From contig NC_019867.2 of the NCBI RefSeq assembly GCF_002234675.1, positions 5,941,561-6,005,560 on the forward strand: a DNA stretch of 64,000 nt, read 5' to 3'. Below the pieces are notes generated by a model that saw nothing but the letters and a program-made list of their open reading frames with translations, searched no databases and was not told where the DNA came from. Positions 39,080 to 50,494 of this stretch are shown here, piece by piece. Made by a program: the position numbers and the translations under genes. This DNA comes from Oryzias latipes. Lineage: Eukaryota > Chordata > Actinopteri > Beloniformes > Adrianichthyidae. Position 1 is the stretch's first letter, and every line of letters starts with the position of its first letter.

Positions 39080-41826
39080 TTGTAAAGTATGGGTCCATGT
39101 AATTCAGCTGTGAGAGACTGTGAAGGACAGGCTTATCACTGGTTGCAACTAATAGTTCACTCACTTCTTTTCATCAGTGTATGATGAGGTTCTCCTTAAA
39201 AAACTTTATGGACATTGTCATGGAAACACAATAAAAATTATATCCAAAATGGATGTTTGACAACGTGTTCAACACGTTTGTGTGCAATGATACAAGCAAC
39301 GAAATGATGATTATTTTTATAAACAATGACTAATCAGCCTTGACCAGTTTAGATCATTTTGACAGGCATGATGAAAATAAAATAATCATCATCAAGAAAA
39401 GTCAAAAGTGATCATTTTGTAGAGATTTGTACTTAATCAATGTCTTTGTCTCAAAAAACATATTCTGTTGGATGAAAAGAACATTAAACTGCCACTAGGT
39501 TTAGCCAAAATGATTAGATGTTGTGGAGGTTGCAACTGTTGCAAGAACTTTAAGTCTGTTGTGAGGGAAATGCACCAAAACGATTGAGAAAAACTGTAGT
39601 CTTTCTTTAAAAAAACACATTTTAGTTTAAAAATCCAAGTAAATCCAGACAACCTTAAAATGTCCAGGAGTCTAAATCTGAAATCACGGGAAAAATGACT
39701 CAGAGTCAGCAAAAATATTTTTAAAAAAATAAAAATAAACGTACGTTTTTGTCTAAACTTATGGAATAATGGATTATGGAATAAAAAAATGGAGATGGCT
39801 TCTGCCTCTTGAACTAAAATGGAAAGCCATTCCCTTGAGAGAGAAGTCTGATGGTGAAAAGCCCTGGCTGTTTTCCAGTCTAATTTGGGAAGTTTCAGGA
39901 ACAAACTGTCATCCCACAGACTGAGAGTGAAGTGCTCTGTTTGGAAAATACCCAAATATGAGATCTTTGGTTGAAGTTCTGGGTCAAATTCTTTTACATA
40001 GTAAATTTAAATGCATCACCAATGAAAATAAGTTTGACTTATAAACAAAGGCTCTCGTTTGCATTTCCTACCTGAGCACTGGCTGCAGCATTTTAGACCT
40101 GCTGAGGGTTTTGGAAGAGCCTGATGAAAAGGAATACCAGCAGTTTTATCCAATGTCAAAGTCATTACATTCATTTTTTGTTTCTTCTTCTTTTGAATGG
40201 TAATGTTCCTGATTTGAAAAAATAGTACTCATCAACTTCTCTTTATTATTTAAGTCCTACATTTGTCCAACATGATTTTTTAGTCTAGTCATTTTATGTA
40301 TTAAAAAAAACAACAACAAATCAAATTAAAAATTCTGGAAAATCTTTTTTTTTTATGTCCTAATAAGCAAAAAACAATATAGAAAAACCTTATAGCAAGC
40401 CTGGTGTAATAAAACAATATTAATTAAATGACATTTTTATATATGCAAACGAATGTTTAAGGTGCTACAACAACTCACTTTCCCCATGATTTCTTTCAGT
40501 GGTGTAAAACCTAGTTTTTAATTTTGGTTTTTAACTGAGAATTGTGGCATCCCTTGTAGCCTCCAGGAGCAATGGAGGACATTTCGACACATGGGCAGGT
40601 GAGGAAGGTCGGTTGCTCTACACCACAGCTGCCCCTTCTCAATAAGTCCTGTTCAGTAATGCCACCCTCTCTAACAAAGTTAGTTCCTGAGGCACAAGAT
40701 CTACAGGAAAAAGACCCCACAAATAAAAAAGTTCAATTAAAAAAGTCTGATTCTTCTCCAAACTGGGCTGCACTGTGGTGCAGTGGTTAGCCCTCTCACC
40801 TCACAGTGAGAAGGCCCTAGTTTAAATCAAGGCTGGGTCTTATTTTCCGTGTGGAGTTTGCATGTTCTCCCTGTGCATGTATGGGTTTTCTCTGGGCAAT
40901 CTGGCTTCCTCCCACAGTCCAATAACATGCTAGGTTATTTGGTTACTCTAAATCATCTTTAGGTGTGAATAGGTGGGAGTGATTGTGCGGCCCTGCGACA
41001 AGCTGTCGACCTATCCAAGGAGTAATCTGCCTTCACCCGACAGTCTCCGGTGACCCCGAAAGAGACAAGCAGGTTAGGAAAATGGAGGGAAAGATTTAAT
41101 CCAAGTTTTCAATGCATTTGAATGAGTGATGCAGATTCAGTTTATCAGCATAAATAATTGAAAGGATTATCTTTTGTGATTAGCAGGTCCACAAGGATGC
41201 TGATTTCATCTTAAAATGGCTTTGAAATAAATGAAATTATCCCAGAAGTAAACTTCTAAACTGATCAAAATTGTATATTATAGACATCTGTTCTATTTTA
41301 GCTCAAACTCTAATAAAAAAGGCAACAAACTCTTTTAAATGACTTAAATTATCACAAATTGGGGGCTTGATTGAAGACCTACGCCAAATGAAAATGCTGT
41401 TTTTGGTGTTTTTAACATGTTCTTGGAGCATTTTTCGCAGGAGGAGGGACATGTTAAGAAAATAAAGATTTAAAATGCACTTTTTTTAGAATTTTGTTTT
41501 TCAAATTGTTGTGAATCAGGATCAGAAAAAGTAGTGCTGTTCGAAAAAGCTTGTGGCAGTGATGTAGGTGCTGCTACAAGATCCACAAAAAATGGTGAAC
41601 TCCATTGCTCTCCTGGTGCTGCAGTCATTAACCAGTTGCGTGTTTGTTGTTGTTTTCCTGAAATCAGGAACTTGTGGGGTGTGCTGATGGGAATTAAAGA
41701 GACTCTGGTCCACGTGCTCCTGCAGGAGTTTCCTTCATAAAGTCTGCTGATAGAAACCTCCTCCTCTGCTGTGCAGACACAGCTGCGCTGCTCCAGTCTC
41801 CGCTGCACGCGCTGCACACCAATCCA
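39080..41826. other. Intergenic spacer upstream of GPCR 4
   Basis: AT-rich DNA holding one near full-length SINE at 40.77-41.09 kb. The 172-codon minus frame at 39.4-40.0 kb has no family resemblance and biased composition. No gene is supported. Confidence 0.6.
40765..41093 (+). mobile_element. tRNA-headed SINE, near full length
   Basis: The head GGGCTGCACTGTGGTGCAG with TGGTGCAGTGGTTAGC matches a pol III A box. The B box is decayed (AGTTTAAATCAAG). The body has GTGTGGAGTTTGCATGTTCT and CTTCCTCCCACAGTCC, and the tail has CCCTGCGACAAGCTG. More diverged than the copy at 50 kb. No clear target duplication. Confidence 0.85.
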
Positions 41827-42693
41827 ATGTCTAACAAAAGCCACGTTTTGTCTCTCCTGCTTCCCCTGACGAGTTTCGGCAATGTGTTGATGTTTCTTTT
41901 CAACATCTTCCTGGCTACAGCGATCATCTGTCTGAACGTGTCCGTGTTTGTCTCCATCCTCCTCAGCAGGGCGCTGCGCGTGGAGAACCGCTTCATGTAC
42001 ATGCTGAGCACCTGTCTCAGTGACACCTGCACAGGTGTTTCATATTACTACATTGGCGTGTTTGATGTGACTGACAGTTCTGACTCCCCCTCCAGAACGT
42101 TTTACATAGCTCCCACCTTTCAGGGCATCTCCTTCATAGCCGTCCTGGCTGCTCAGGGTGACCGGTACCACGCAGTGGTCTCACCTTTCAAATACTTTCA
42201 GCGCATGACCCGAAACAGAACCCTGATGGTCATCTGCTCCTACTGGATCTATGCTTTCTTCATCGTCGCTCTGCACAACTTGCTTCCAACTTTGAGTGCC
42301 AGGCAAATCACTAGTTTTGGTGGTTTAGCTGGAAACATCCTGGCAGTGATCATAATGATAGGCTTCAACATCAGACTCTTTATCATAGCCACATACCAAC
42401 TGGGGAAAGAGGCGCCCTCCGACGAGAAGGACAGCAAGCGCTCCTCTGTGTACCTCATTCTGGTGGTGGCTGTGTTCTTCATAGGAACCTGGCTTCCTTT
42501 ATTATGTTGGGCCATCGTTTGTTTATTTGCTAACAGCCAGTGCCACACCTTCAAGAACGACGGCACAGATCCCATCCGCATTCTACCCCGAGTAAACGCG
42601 GCTGTGACCCCCATCCTGTACATCAGAGGCTGCAGCGCGCTCAGAGCCTCGCTCTACTCCACTGTGTGCAGGGCCTGCTGCCAGAGGAGGTGA
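41827..42693 (+). CDS. Orphan class A GPCR, array member 4 (inverted, diverged)
   Basis: A single exon of 288 residues on the strand opposite to members 1-3. The N-terminus MSNKSHVLS has a glycosylation site. It keeps the family frame: ENRFMYMLSTCLSDTCTG (TM2 with D2.50), GDRYHAVVSPFKYF (DRY in TM3), ALHNLLPTLSARQ (short TM4-TM5 link), KEAPSDEKDSKRSS (loop 3) and AVTPILYIRGCSALR (TM7, Thr for Asn). It differs in having an Asn in TM1 (CLNVSVFV), WLPLLCW in TM6, and a loop between TM2 and TM3 rich in Asp/Ser (DSSDSPSRT). The TM3 cysteine is again missing. This is a distant paralogue, perhaps functionally distinct. A possible extra downstream exon is listed separately. Ligand unknown. Confidence 0.85.
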   Translation: MSNKSHVLSLLLPLTSFGNVLMFLFNIFLATAIICLNVSVFVSILLSRALRVENRFMYMLSTCLSDTCTGVSYYYIGVFDVTDSSDSPSRTFYIAPTFQGISFIAVLAAQGDRYHAVVSPFKYFQRMTRNRTLMVICSYWIYAFFIVALHNLLPTLSARQITSFGGLAGNILAVIIMIGFNIRLFIIATYQLGKEAPSDEKDSKRSSVYLILVVAVFFIGTWLPLLCWAIVCLFANSQCHTFKNDGTDPIRILPRVNAAVTPILYIRGCSALRASLYSTVCRACCQRR

Positions 42694-42789
42694 CGCACAA
42701 ACGTTGCATGATTTAATTTACAACACTTTTATTTTTTTGTGCTTGTGTGTTGATCTTTTTTCCCCCTTCTCTCTCTTTTCTTCTGAAAG

Positions 42790-42890
42790 GAGAGCTCATA
42801 GAAGACTTGGTCCGTCCAAACATCCAGTTCAGCCCTAAGTCCGCCAAGGGCATATTGGAGATCTACAAAGACCTGAGGAGCTGTTTTTAG
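42790..42890 (+). CDS. Candidate terminal coding exon of unknown gene
   Basis: After a pyrimidine-rich tract ending TTCTTCTGAAAG, an open segment reads RPNIQFSPKSAKGILEIYKD and then LRSCF before TAG. Its composition is soluble-protein-like, unlike surrounding AT-rich DNA. It begins 97 bp after the GPCR 4 stop. Joining it in this frame needs an upstream exon ending after codon position 1. The plausible donor at the GPCR 4 end (AGGAG|GTGACG) leaves codon position 2, which would give a different short frame. So the parent gene is unidentified, and chance is possible. Confidence 0.25.
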
Positions 42891-43531
42891 ATTTCAATAA
42901 GGCAAAGAACATGAATGTGCATAAAAACGGTTTAAAAGCTAATTATTATGTATCTCTGAATTAAATAAATAGGCCTTTTTATCAAATTAATTTTAGATTG
43001 CATGCGTACATTATTTAGCCTATTTTGTTCCTTTATTGCATTAAAAAGACTGCAACTGAGTTTATTTTGTTTTCACTCAAATGCTTTAATGATATTTTGC
43101 AACTGTGTTCATGAACGGAGCAGCTTTGACCTCCGGATGAAAATCCAACAGAAACTCGATGCTGGGCTCATCCGCCGAGGGTGCAGTTCACGCTGCGGCC
43201 ACATGATGTCAGTAGAGCACTTGGAGGTGCTCTGCATGCACGTCCACCTACAAAGCAGATACATAAAAAGTCAAAACAATAGAAGATGATCTCTCTAATG
43301 TTTTTTTTTAATCTGCACGAGCCTTATATGAAATGGACTGTAAAAGATATTGTTAAAAGGCAGCTTGATTCAAAACTTAGAAGAGATTAGATGAAAACAT
43401 GAATGCAGCTTTTTTATTGGATGGGAGGAGGATGAGGAGGGGGCTTACGTGGGAGGAGGAGTCTGGATATCACCACTCTTCCGCACATCTGGTGCCCACT
43501 TTTAGACCCTCATCTTTTCCCTTTCTGACAG

Positions 43532-43547
43532 CCCCCCCCCCCCCCCC
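43532..43547. repeat. Poly-C run
   Basis: Sixteen consecutive C residues. Length may be unreliable in sequencing. Confidence 0.9.
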
Positions 43548-43746
43548 TTAAGATAAAATAATGAGGCCATCACTAAAATTAAGGCCAGATTAAAATGATT
43601 AGAATAAGGGTCTATTAAAAAAAAGACAAACCACAGACTCTGTATATCTTAGGAACAGTTTGATAAATATTTTAGATTTTTATTGGGTTTCACATATAAA
43701 AAAAGTCAACTTGCTTTTTTATTGAACAAATTATGGAATTAAAGCC

Positions 43747-43747
<1 letters not shown>

Positions 43748-43842
<95 letters not shown>
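43748..43842. repeat. (AAT)n microsatellite
   Basis: About 31 trinucleotide units. The poly-Asn open frame across it is an artefact. Confidence 0.98.
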
Positions 43843-43844
<2 letters not shown>

Positions 43845-44149
43845 GCATTTATCATGGTGTTCGTTATTGTATTTTAAAGGTTAAAAATCTGCTTATTTTA
43901 AAAAATATATTGAATTTATATCAATGGATATACACTTCCCAAACATAAACTCATAGTAATATCAGAGTAGACCTGCCCTCAGCAGTAAGAGCTGCAACCA
44001 AAAAGGGCCTACAGCCGCAATCTGAACTGAACCCCTCCCCGCCTGGTTTTGCTATCGTGCAGGTAAAGTTGCCAGGGGTCCTGGTTTGAGAAAGTGGCCA
44101 AACCCTCCCACAGTGGGCTGTATTTTTCTGCTGCGCTCTGGGCTGGTTT

Positions 44150-45250
44150 CTATTCAAATGTGGGTCAGGGGTGAGGAAGCCTAACGTCATAAGCTTGCAA
44201 CATGGCGTCCCGAAGGCTGTGAGATGAGCAGGAGGATGGTAAAGAACGCTTGAGACCGATCCTACCCATGTAAACAGGTATTTCAAACGCGTAATTCTCT
44301 TTAATGTTGTTTGTAATTTGACGCCTGTGCGGGTTTTGTGTCTGTTTTGATCGGATCCGTTGTACGCATCAGCTGCAAGAAGAACCGCAAGGATTTTCGG
44401 CGTCACCACGGTGGTATCTTTTTTTCCACGGCGTGCCAAAAAAAGGGGGCTCTGTTGGTGCCTATTGTGCCTCCACCCGCCTGCTTGGCAAACCAGGAAA
44501 CCCTTCAGTTTCCCCCCGGTTAGAGGTTCACGAAAGGCGATATGTTTTGCAAAGACGCATGGTCGTGGAGATTATTTTGGCGTCGCGAGCGGAGCGGAGG
44601 TGCCCCACAGGACTAGCGTGTGCCAGATAATTACCAGGCTGGCAAAAACTACCAGGCGACAGAAATATTTTGATACGAATTCAATCCAGAGCTCGGGTTT
44701 TTACACCCCCCCCCGTGGGTGATTTTAAACGTGGGGTAAAGCTCCATATGGATGCGATCCATTTGGTTACAAAAAAAACCCAACAAATGGAGCTAGGCGC
44801 AACTTTATTAAACCATGCGCAATTTACGCGTAAAATCACGAGCTGGAGCCTGGACGGAGGAGTGGATTCAGAGCGAGTGGTGGGCACACAGACAGGCGCA
44901 GACGAACCTTGTGGTGCAACCTGCATTGTTTAGATGTAGGTTAAGCCACCTTGGTCTTAGGTAGGGCCAATTAAAAATGATTTAATGGGATTGGCTCGTG
45001 AACGTGGGCGCAGCGCGTTTGCGCTGTGAAGAAGTTGCAGTGAAGAAGTTGCGGTTCCGACGTGGATCAAATCGATACAGAAGGTTCGGTTTAGGCTTTT
45101 CCGTGGCTGCTAGTTGAGCTGGTGCCACGCGTGGCCCATGTTGTGGGTGTAACGTCACAATGACCCGAAACTGCGTGGTTTTATTGAAACTGTGGCGCAT
45201 TAGAGGTGATTGATCAGTGCCTTTCACATTTGATGATTTCATTCAGGAGA
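44150..45250. promoter_or_regulatory. CpG-rich block, possible distal hic2 promoter
   Basis: CpG dinucleotides are frequent here compared with tens of kilobases on either side (for example GGCGTCGCGAGCGGAGCGG near 44.58 kb and GTGGGCGCAGCGCGTTTGCG near 45.0 kb). CATGGCGTCC near 44.20 kb has a YY1-like core. hic2 coding sequence starts right after a splice acceptor, so it needs an upstream exon. This block is the most promoter-like sequence between GPCR 4 and hic2. The link is inference, since it lies about 10 kb away. Confidence 0.3.
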
Positions 45251-48200
45251 CCCTTTGATAGGAGCTCAGCTGATCAATGGAGCTGAATTACCAAAGGGCC
45301 CTGCAGTAATATGCTCATGGAATGCCATTTTTTTGTATTCCCCTGGTGTTTGTTTTTTGTAAGTCCGTTTAATTTGTTGATTCTTTTTCTACTTTAATTT
45401 TAAAACCGGGACTAGCATCTTTTTTACTTTTGAAAAAAAAAAAAAAAACAGCTATTTATTACCCTCTCATGATTTCAGACATAAAGAGACTCCTATTTGT
45501 CCAACAACAGTTAGGTTTGTTTGTAAACCATGGGAGTAGCACGGTTTTGCATAATCTTATTTGACTCTCCAGGCCTCCATCTGACATGTTTGCCTTTTTA
45601 CAAGTCCCTCTTTAAAAAAATAACTTTCTTTACACCATCTAAAGAGAACTCATACTTGATTCTACAACCTCCTATTCTCCACTGAGTTTCGCTGCAGCCT
45701 GTAATATGGAGACTATAAGATGTCATTTTGGCTGGTCACACCCAAGCAGAACTGCTCAGTTGCTCTGCCTGTTGGCCTCAAAATGAGTGAATTGTGTTTT
45801 TCAGCTGTCACGTTGAAAACAGCTTTCAAGCCCGAACGAGTTGCTTCCAAAAAACAATTTAATCTAATTTGGAGCTGGGTCGGGCCTACTGGCTGGGCTG
45901 CCTAAAGCATTTGATGCTATCACTGTTGCATTTGTAGCTAGCAATTGTATTAGGCACAAAGACTGATCTAACAGTAGACTCCTTCACGAGGAACTGTTGA
46001 TCATTTTTTTTAGATGTGAAGGAGATGATCTGCAACAACAGTTGTTATTGCGTAAACAATCAGAGCCACTTGTTTTTGTTGTGATAAAAGTAGGTGACCC
46101 AGCACGGAGGGTCAAACAAATTATTTCTGGCCATTAAAGTGACAAAGCCGACTGATCTGTGGGCAGAGTGTCATTGATCACCATACAGACTGCAGTTTCT
46201 GTCCTGTAGGGTGATTTCAGCGTGTCCGTCATGATCGGTTGGTGCATCCTGTGTGCGGTGTGATGGTGGCTCACTGTGGCATGTATGGGCAACACGGTGC
46301 CGTAAGAAGGCTGCTTATATGTTCTGCTGACATGTTGCAGGAGGACTTACAGATTGAGCAAGGCTGCAAGGATCGGCCGTCCCAGGGCCGCCTGTTTGAG
46401 GGCCACTGGGTTTGTTCGGTGGTTGAAGCACCTCAGGGCAGGCTTGTTGTTGTGCTTTAAGAAGAAGAATGTGGAATGCAGTGCAGATAGCTAGAAGGTT
46501 ATGCAGTGTTTAGAAGCTGAAGGAAGAGTAGGAGGGGGGTGCGAAACCTTGGATCACACAGGCTGGCTGCTCACCTGACCTGCTGTCCTTAACCAAACAA
46601 TTATGCACCAGGTCATGTGGGTTTGGTGGTTTTCTGGAGGTTATCTCATCAACTTGATTCTTTAAAACAGAGGACCCCTTATCACACTAATCGGACTTTT
46701 ATTTGTTAGTAAAGCGGTTGATTGCTTCACTTCTGGAAAAGGGCACACTGGATTACAGTTGACATAAATGTTTAGTAACCAAACTGCTGGTAAATTCAGC
46801 AAGTTTCTGTTTAAAAGACTTGTTCTTCAAATAAATGCATGCTTAAACATAAAACCTGAAGGAAATTTCTACTTGTTTTGGAAATGCTCGAGCATTTCTG
46901 GTTTCCATGTTTTGTCTATCGTAACTTCTCGATCTCATAATAGTTATGCTAAGTTTTTAAGATTTTTAAGCAGTAATATCATAATTACGTTTTTTCCCCC
47001 CCTCAGACACAAGGGAAATTTGCAGTTTTTGTTTATACTTCAAGCAAGAACTGTTGTGAAAACTCTTGTGCAATTAAGAGATGGATATCTCGGCTTCATG
47101 ATATATTTTTTGGCTGTGAATTTTCTATTTTAATATGAAAAGGATCTCCCTTGATTTATATTCTAAAGTGATTTGTCTGCTGATAACTATTAAAGCACGA
47201 AATGACAGACATTGCTCATAACTATCATTATCACTTCACAAAGCTTACTACTTTGCAGAAGTATTTTTCTGTTAGCCGCAGAATAAATAATCTGATGCCA
47301 GAACAAATAGGGTGGTGTTATCTACCACAACAAAAGTTGGGTGCAGCATCAAGGTGTCAGGTTTTAGCCAAGAACTAACTGGGCCGGTTTTACCTATCAT
47401 GTTTATTAAATTTACTTTTCAGTGTGTTTTTTTTCCTTCTTCCAAAATATAACTTTCCATTCATTTTTTAAAATTAAATTGGGTAGAGTGAATTCAGTCA
47501 CCAGATTTAATATATATATTTATTTTTTTGTCATGCTTCTTGTGACTTTATTTGGCTATAAGCGAAATCTTTTGATGTCTGTGAGGACCATTTCATATTC
47601 TAACTTAAATGTTGATTAACTTTTTCAAACCTGTTCTTTCTTCAAGGTTTAACCAAAAGTGACAGTTGTCTCATAGCATATATCAACGCTTGTTTCTTTA
47701 TTGATTTGTTTTTGTAAAAAGATCTTCCTTGGTTTATGGACAGAACTGTTGTATTTTGGATGCTTGGAAACATTTTCTTCCCAGATAAATTGATCTAGGC
47801 TTTTTATTTTTATTTTAATCTAGCTGTGCTGCAGAAATTACTTTTTTAATGTCGGAGATGTGGCCAAACTGCCCGACAGAAAATTAGATTTAATTGGAGA
47901 GATTTTCTTCAGTCTGCAGCATGAATAATGTAAATTATACACCCTCATGCAGCATTGTGATCATGCACCTGTACAAAAGCACGTTTGATTGAAAAACATG
48001 ACTTTTTTTGAGCTAATCACAATGTTTTTACATCAAAGTTGCACCAAACCTGCTGCCTTTTTGTGGAGATTGTACAGAATTATGTTTGTCTGGACTGGAC
48101 TGCTACTAAACTTGGAGAATCGGAAGTTGTTTTTATGCATTATCCTAAGCTTTGTCAATCCAGAAGCAAATGCACAGGTTAGGCTTAATGCTCACCTGAG

Positions 48201-49480
48201 GAGCTTAGCTCGCAAGATCTAATTTAGAAAAGTGTAGATTTAAAATAAAAATAAACAATGCAGATATTGCACTCTAGTAACCCATTTCTCAAACATCCTG
48301 AAAACAAGAAACCAGGGTTCCCTAAAAGAGGTTGAGAGTTTAAAAAAAAAGCATCCAAATTTGCTCTTATTGCATTAACCATATAGGAGTTAACACATGT
48401 AGTTAAATGTTTTGTAACCCTATACAGTGATTATCTTTATCCAAAAAAGTACAGTAAATAATATCAAAAAATAAATGGCTTTATTTTCATTTTTGTTAGC
48501 CAGAGTCCATCTGTCTGCTTCAGTCTCCTCATTGTATTTCAGAATGTCTTTTTATTCTTTTATTTATGAGAAAAACACAAAAAAGGAAGAAAAAAAATTG
48601 CCCCATGCATGGATCAGCCATACCCATGCAAGGTCAGCCATGTTGCTTTGACTGTGAGGTGGCTGCTCAGTGTTTGTATTTCAAACTGGCTTCGCACCAT
48701 CCCCCTCGACCCCTCCCCCACTTTCCCTGCCCACCAGCATACTCCTCTTACTGTGTGTATACATCTGAGTGCACTGTCTTTTAGTGCATGCACACCCAAG
48801 CCCTTATGGCCCCTGTAGGTGATGGCCTCTCATTTTTAAGTCGGTTGGTCTGCAGCCACCAATTCTTCCGTACAGGTTGGGAATGTTCACTTGCAGCTCT
48901 GTAAAGTCAACTGTTTTTAGAAACATTGAGTTAAAAACCCCAGACATGGAACCTGAATATGTTTTTAAATTTCTATTCGGTCTGGTTTTCTATCACTTCA
49001 AGCAGATGACCTTTCACAGTTGTAGGGTGTGTTTTGTTATTGCGCCAGAGGACTTTGCCTCACCTCTGCCCTCTCTCTTGGTTCCATACCCTGTGTTAAG
49101 GAGATTAGTCCCTCAACCACTCGGTCACCTTTGCTGCATGACCACAGAGTCTGTAACTTATACTTTCTTGAAGTTTAAATCAGAATCGCGTCTGTGAGAG
49201 GAATTTACTGATGCCAATGAATGAGGTCAAACCTGATCATCCAGCTCTTTGGTTTTGTAACAGCTACGATATTAATTTGTATCTTGCAACATTTTGACTC
49301 ACCTCTGCTGCTGTCATATTTTTGGTAGATTTTCTTAAAACAATACAAAATGTCCACTTGTGCAGACCAAAGGCTATTTTTTTGTGTGTTTTATATGTTT
49401 TTTATTGGACTGTACATTTCTTTGATGTTCAAAAACATCCTGAATGCAAGTTTTGAACATGTTTTTTTTTTACTTATGGT

Positions 49481-50494
49481 GTTCACACAAGTCTGTCGCC
49501 AACCAATACTAGTGTATGTACTCACAGTTGGGAGAGGATTGGTATGAAATGTCAAAGCAAATCTTGCCCCAGACTATTTTTTTTTAACAGCTCCATTCCA
49601 ATATATGTAAGGATTGGTGTCATGTAAAACCGGCTGGGCACAAACGAAAATTATTAGTTTGTCCTTCATGATTTATTTATTCCTATACTATCTTATATTA
49701 CTTTTTTTTCCATATGTATCCTTTTTTGTCTTTACACCTTTTTATACCTGGTGCTGGTTTGCACGAGAGCACAAGACACCAAAGCCAAATTCCTTGTATA
49801 TGCCCTGTGCATGGCCCTTAAAGCTGATTCAGATTCTGATTGTTTATGGACGCTATCCATACGTCACTACCAAAGCCGAGTCCCTGATAGTTCAAAGTCC
49901 ATCTGACTTTCAGCCCATGGTCAATTTTTCTGCGTTTTGTACATGGAGCTCACAAACGTACTTAGAAAGTTGCGTTGCGGCACATGAACGTGAGAATTTC
50001 CTTCATTCATTTTCTATCTGGTTTATTCCCTTTTTGGGTCATGGGGCTACCGGAGCCTATCCCGGCCACTTGTGGGCGAAGGCAGGGAATGCCCTGGACA
50101 GTTTGCCAGTCTGTCGCAGGGTAGAATGTCCACAATCACACATCCATTCACTCTCACACTCACACCTAGGGACAATTTAGAGTTACCAATTAACCTATAA
50201 AGCATGTTTTTGGACGGTGGGAGGAAGCCGGAGACCCCGAAGAGAACCCACGCATACACGGGAAGAATATGCAAGCTCCACACAGAAAAGTCCCCCATTG
50301 ATGTTGATTTTTCATGTCCCCCAGCTGGGACTTGAACCATGGGCCTTCTTGCTTTGAGGCAAGAGCGCTAACCACTGCGCCACCGTGCAGCCCAACGTGA
50401 GAATTTATAAACCGAAATAGGTATATGTGTGCTTTTACATAGACGTTTTTTTGGAAGTGGTTGGTTGAACGAGCATTTCCGAGCCTGGTGTGAA
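49481..50494. mobile_element. Non-autonomous DNA transposon, copy A, split by a SINE
   Basis: The right end CCTGGTGTGAA mirrors the GTTCACACCAGG start of copy B at 51.65 kb. The left end here is GTTCACACAAG. Internal blocks such as CTGGGCACAAAC are shared with copy B. Without the nested SINE and one target duplication the element is about 607 bp. No transposase. Confidence 0.6.
50000..50393 (-). mobile_element. Full-length tRNA-headed SINE with L2-like tail
   Basis: On the minus strand the head GGGCTGCACGGTGGCGCAG carries an A box (TGGCGCAGTGGTTAGC) and a B box (GGTTCAAGTCC). Next come the core GTGTGGAGCTTGCATATTC, the tail GGGATAGGCTCCGGTAG and the end AAAATGAATGAAGG. A perfect 13-bp target duplication AACGTGAGAATTT flanks it at 49987-49999 and 50394-50406. 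It is the best-preserved copy in the window. Family name not assigned; it resembles V-SINE-type fish elements. Confidence 0.92.

Noticed and set aside
39437-39955. 172-codon minus-strand frame
   Set aside because: It is dominated by Phe, Leu and Ser from A-rich antisense sequence, with no domain or splice context.
43733-43948. Poly-Asn open frame
   Set aside because: It is produced by the AAT microsatellite.
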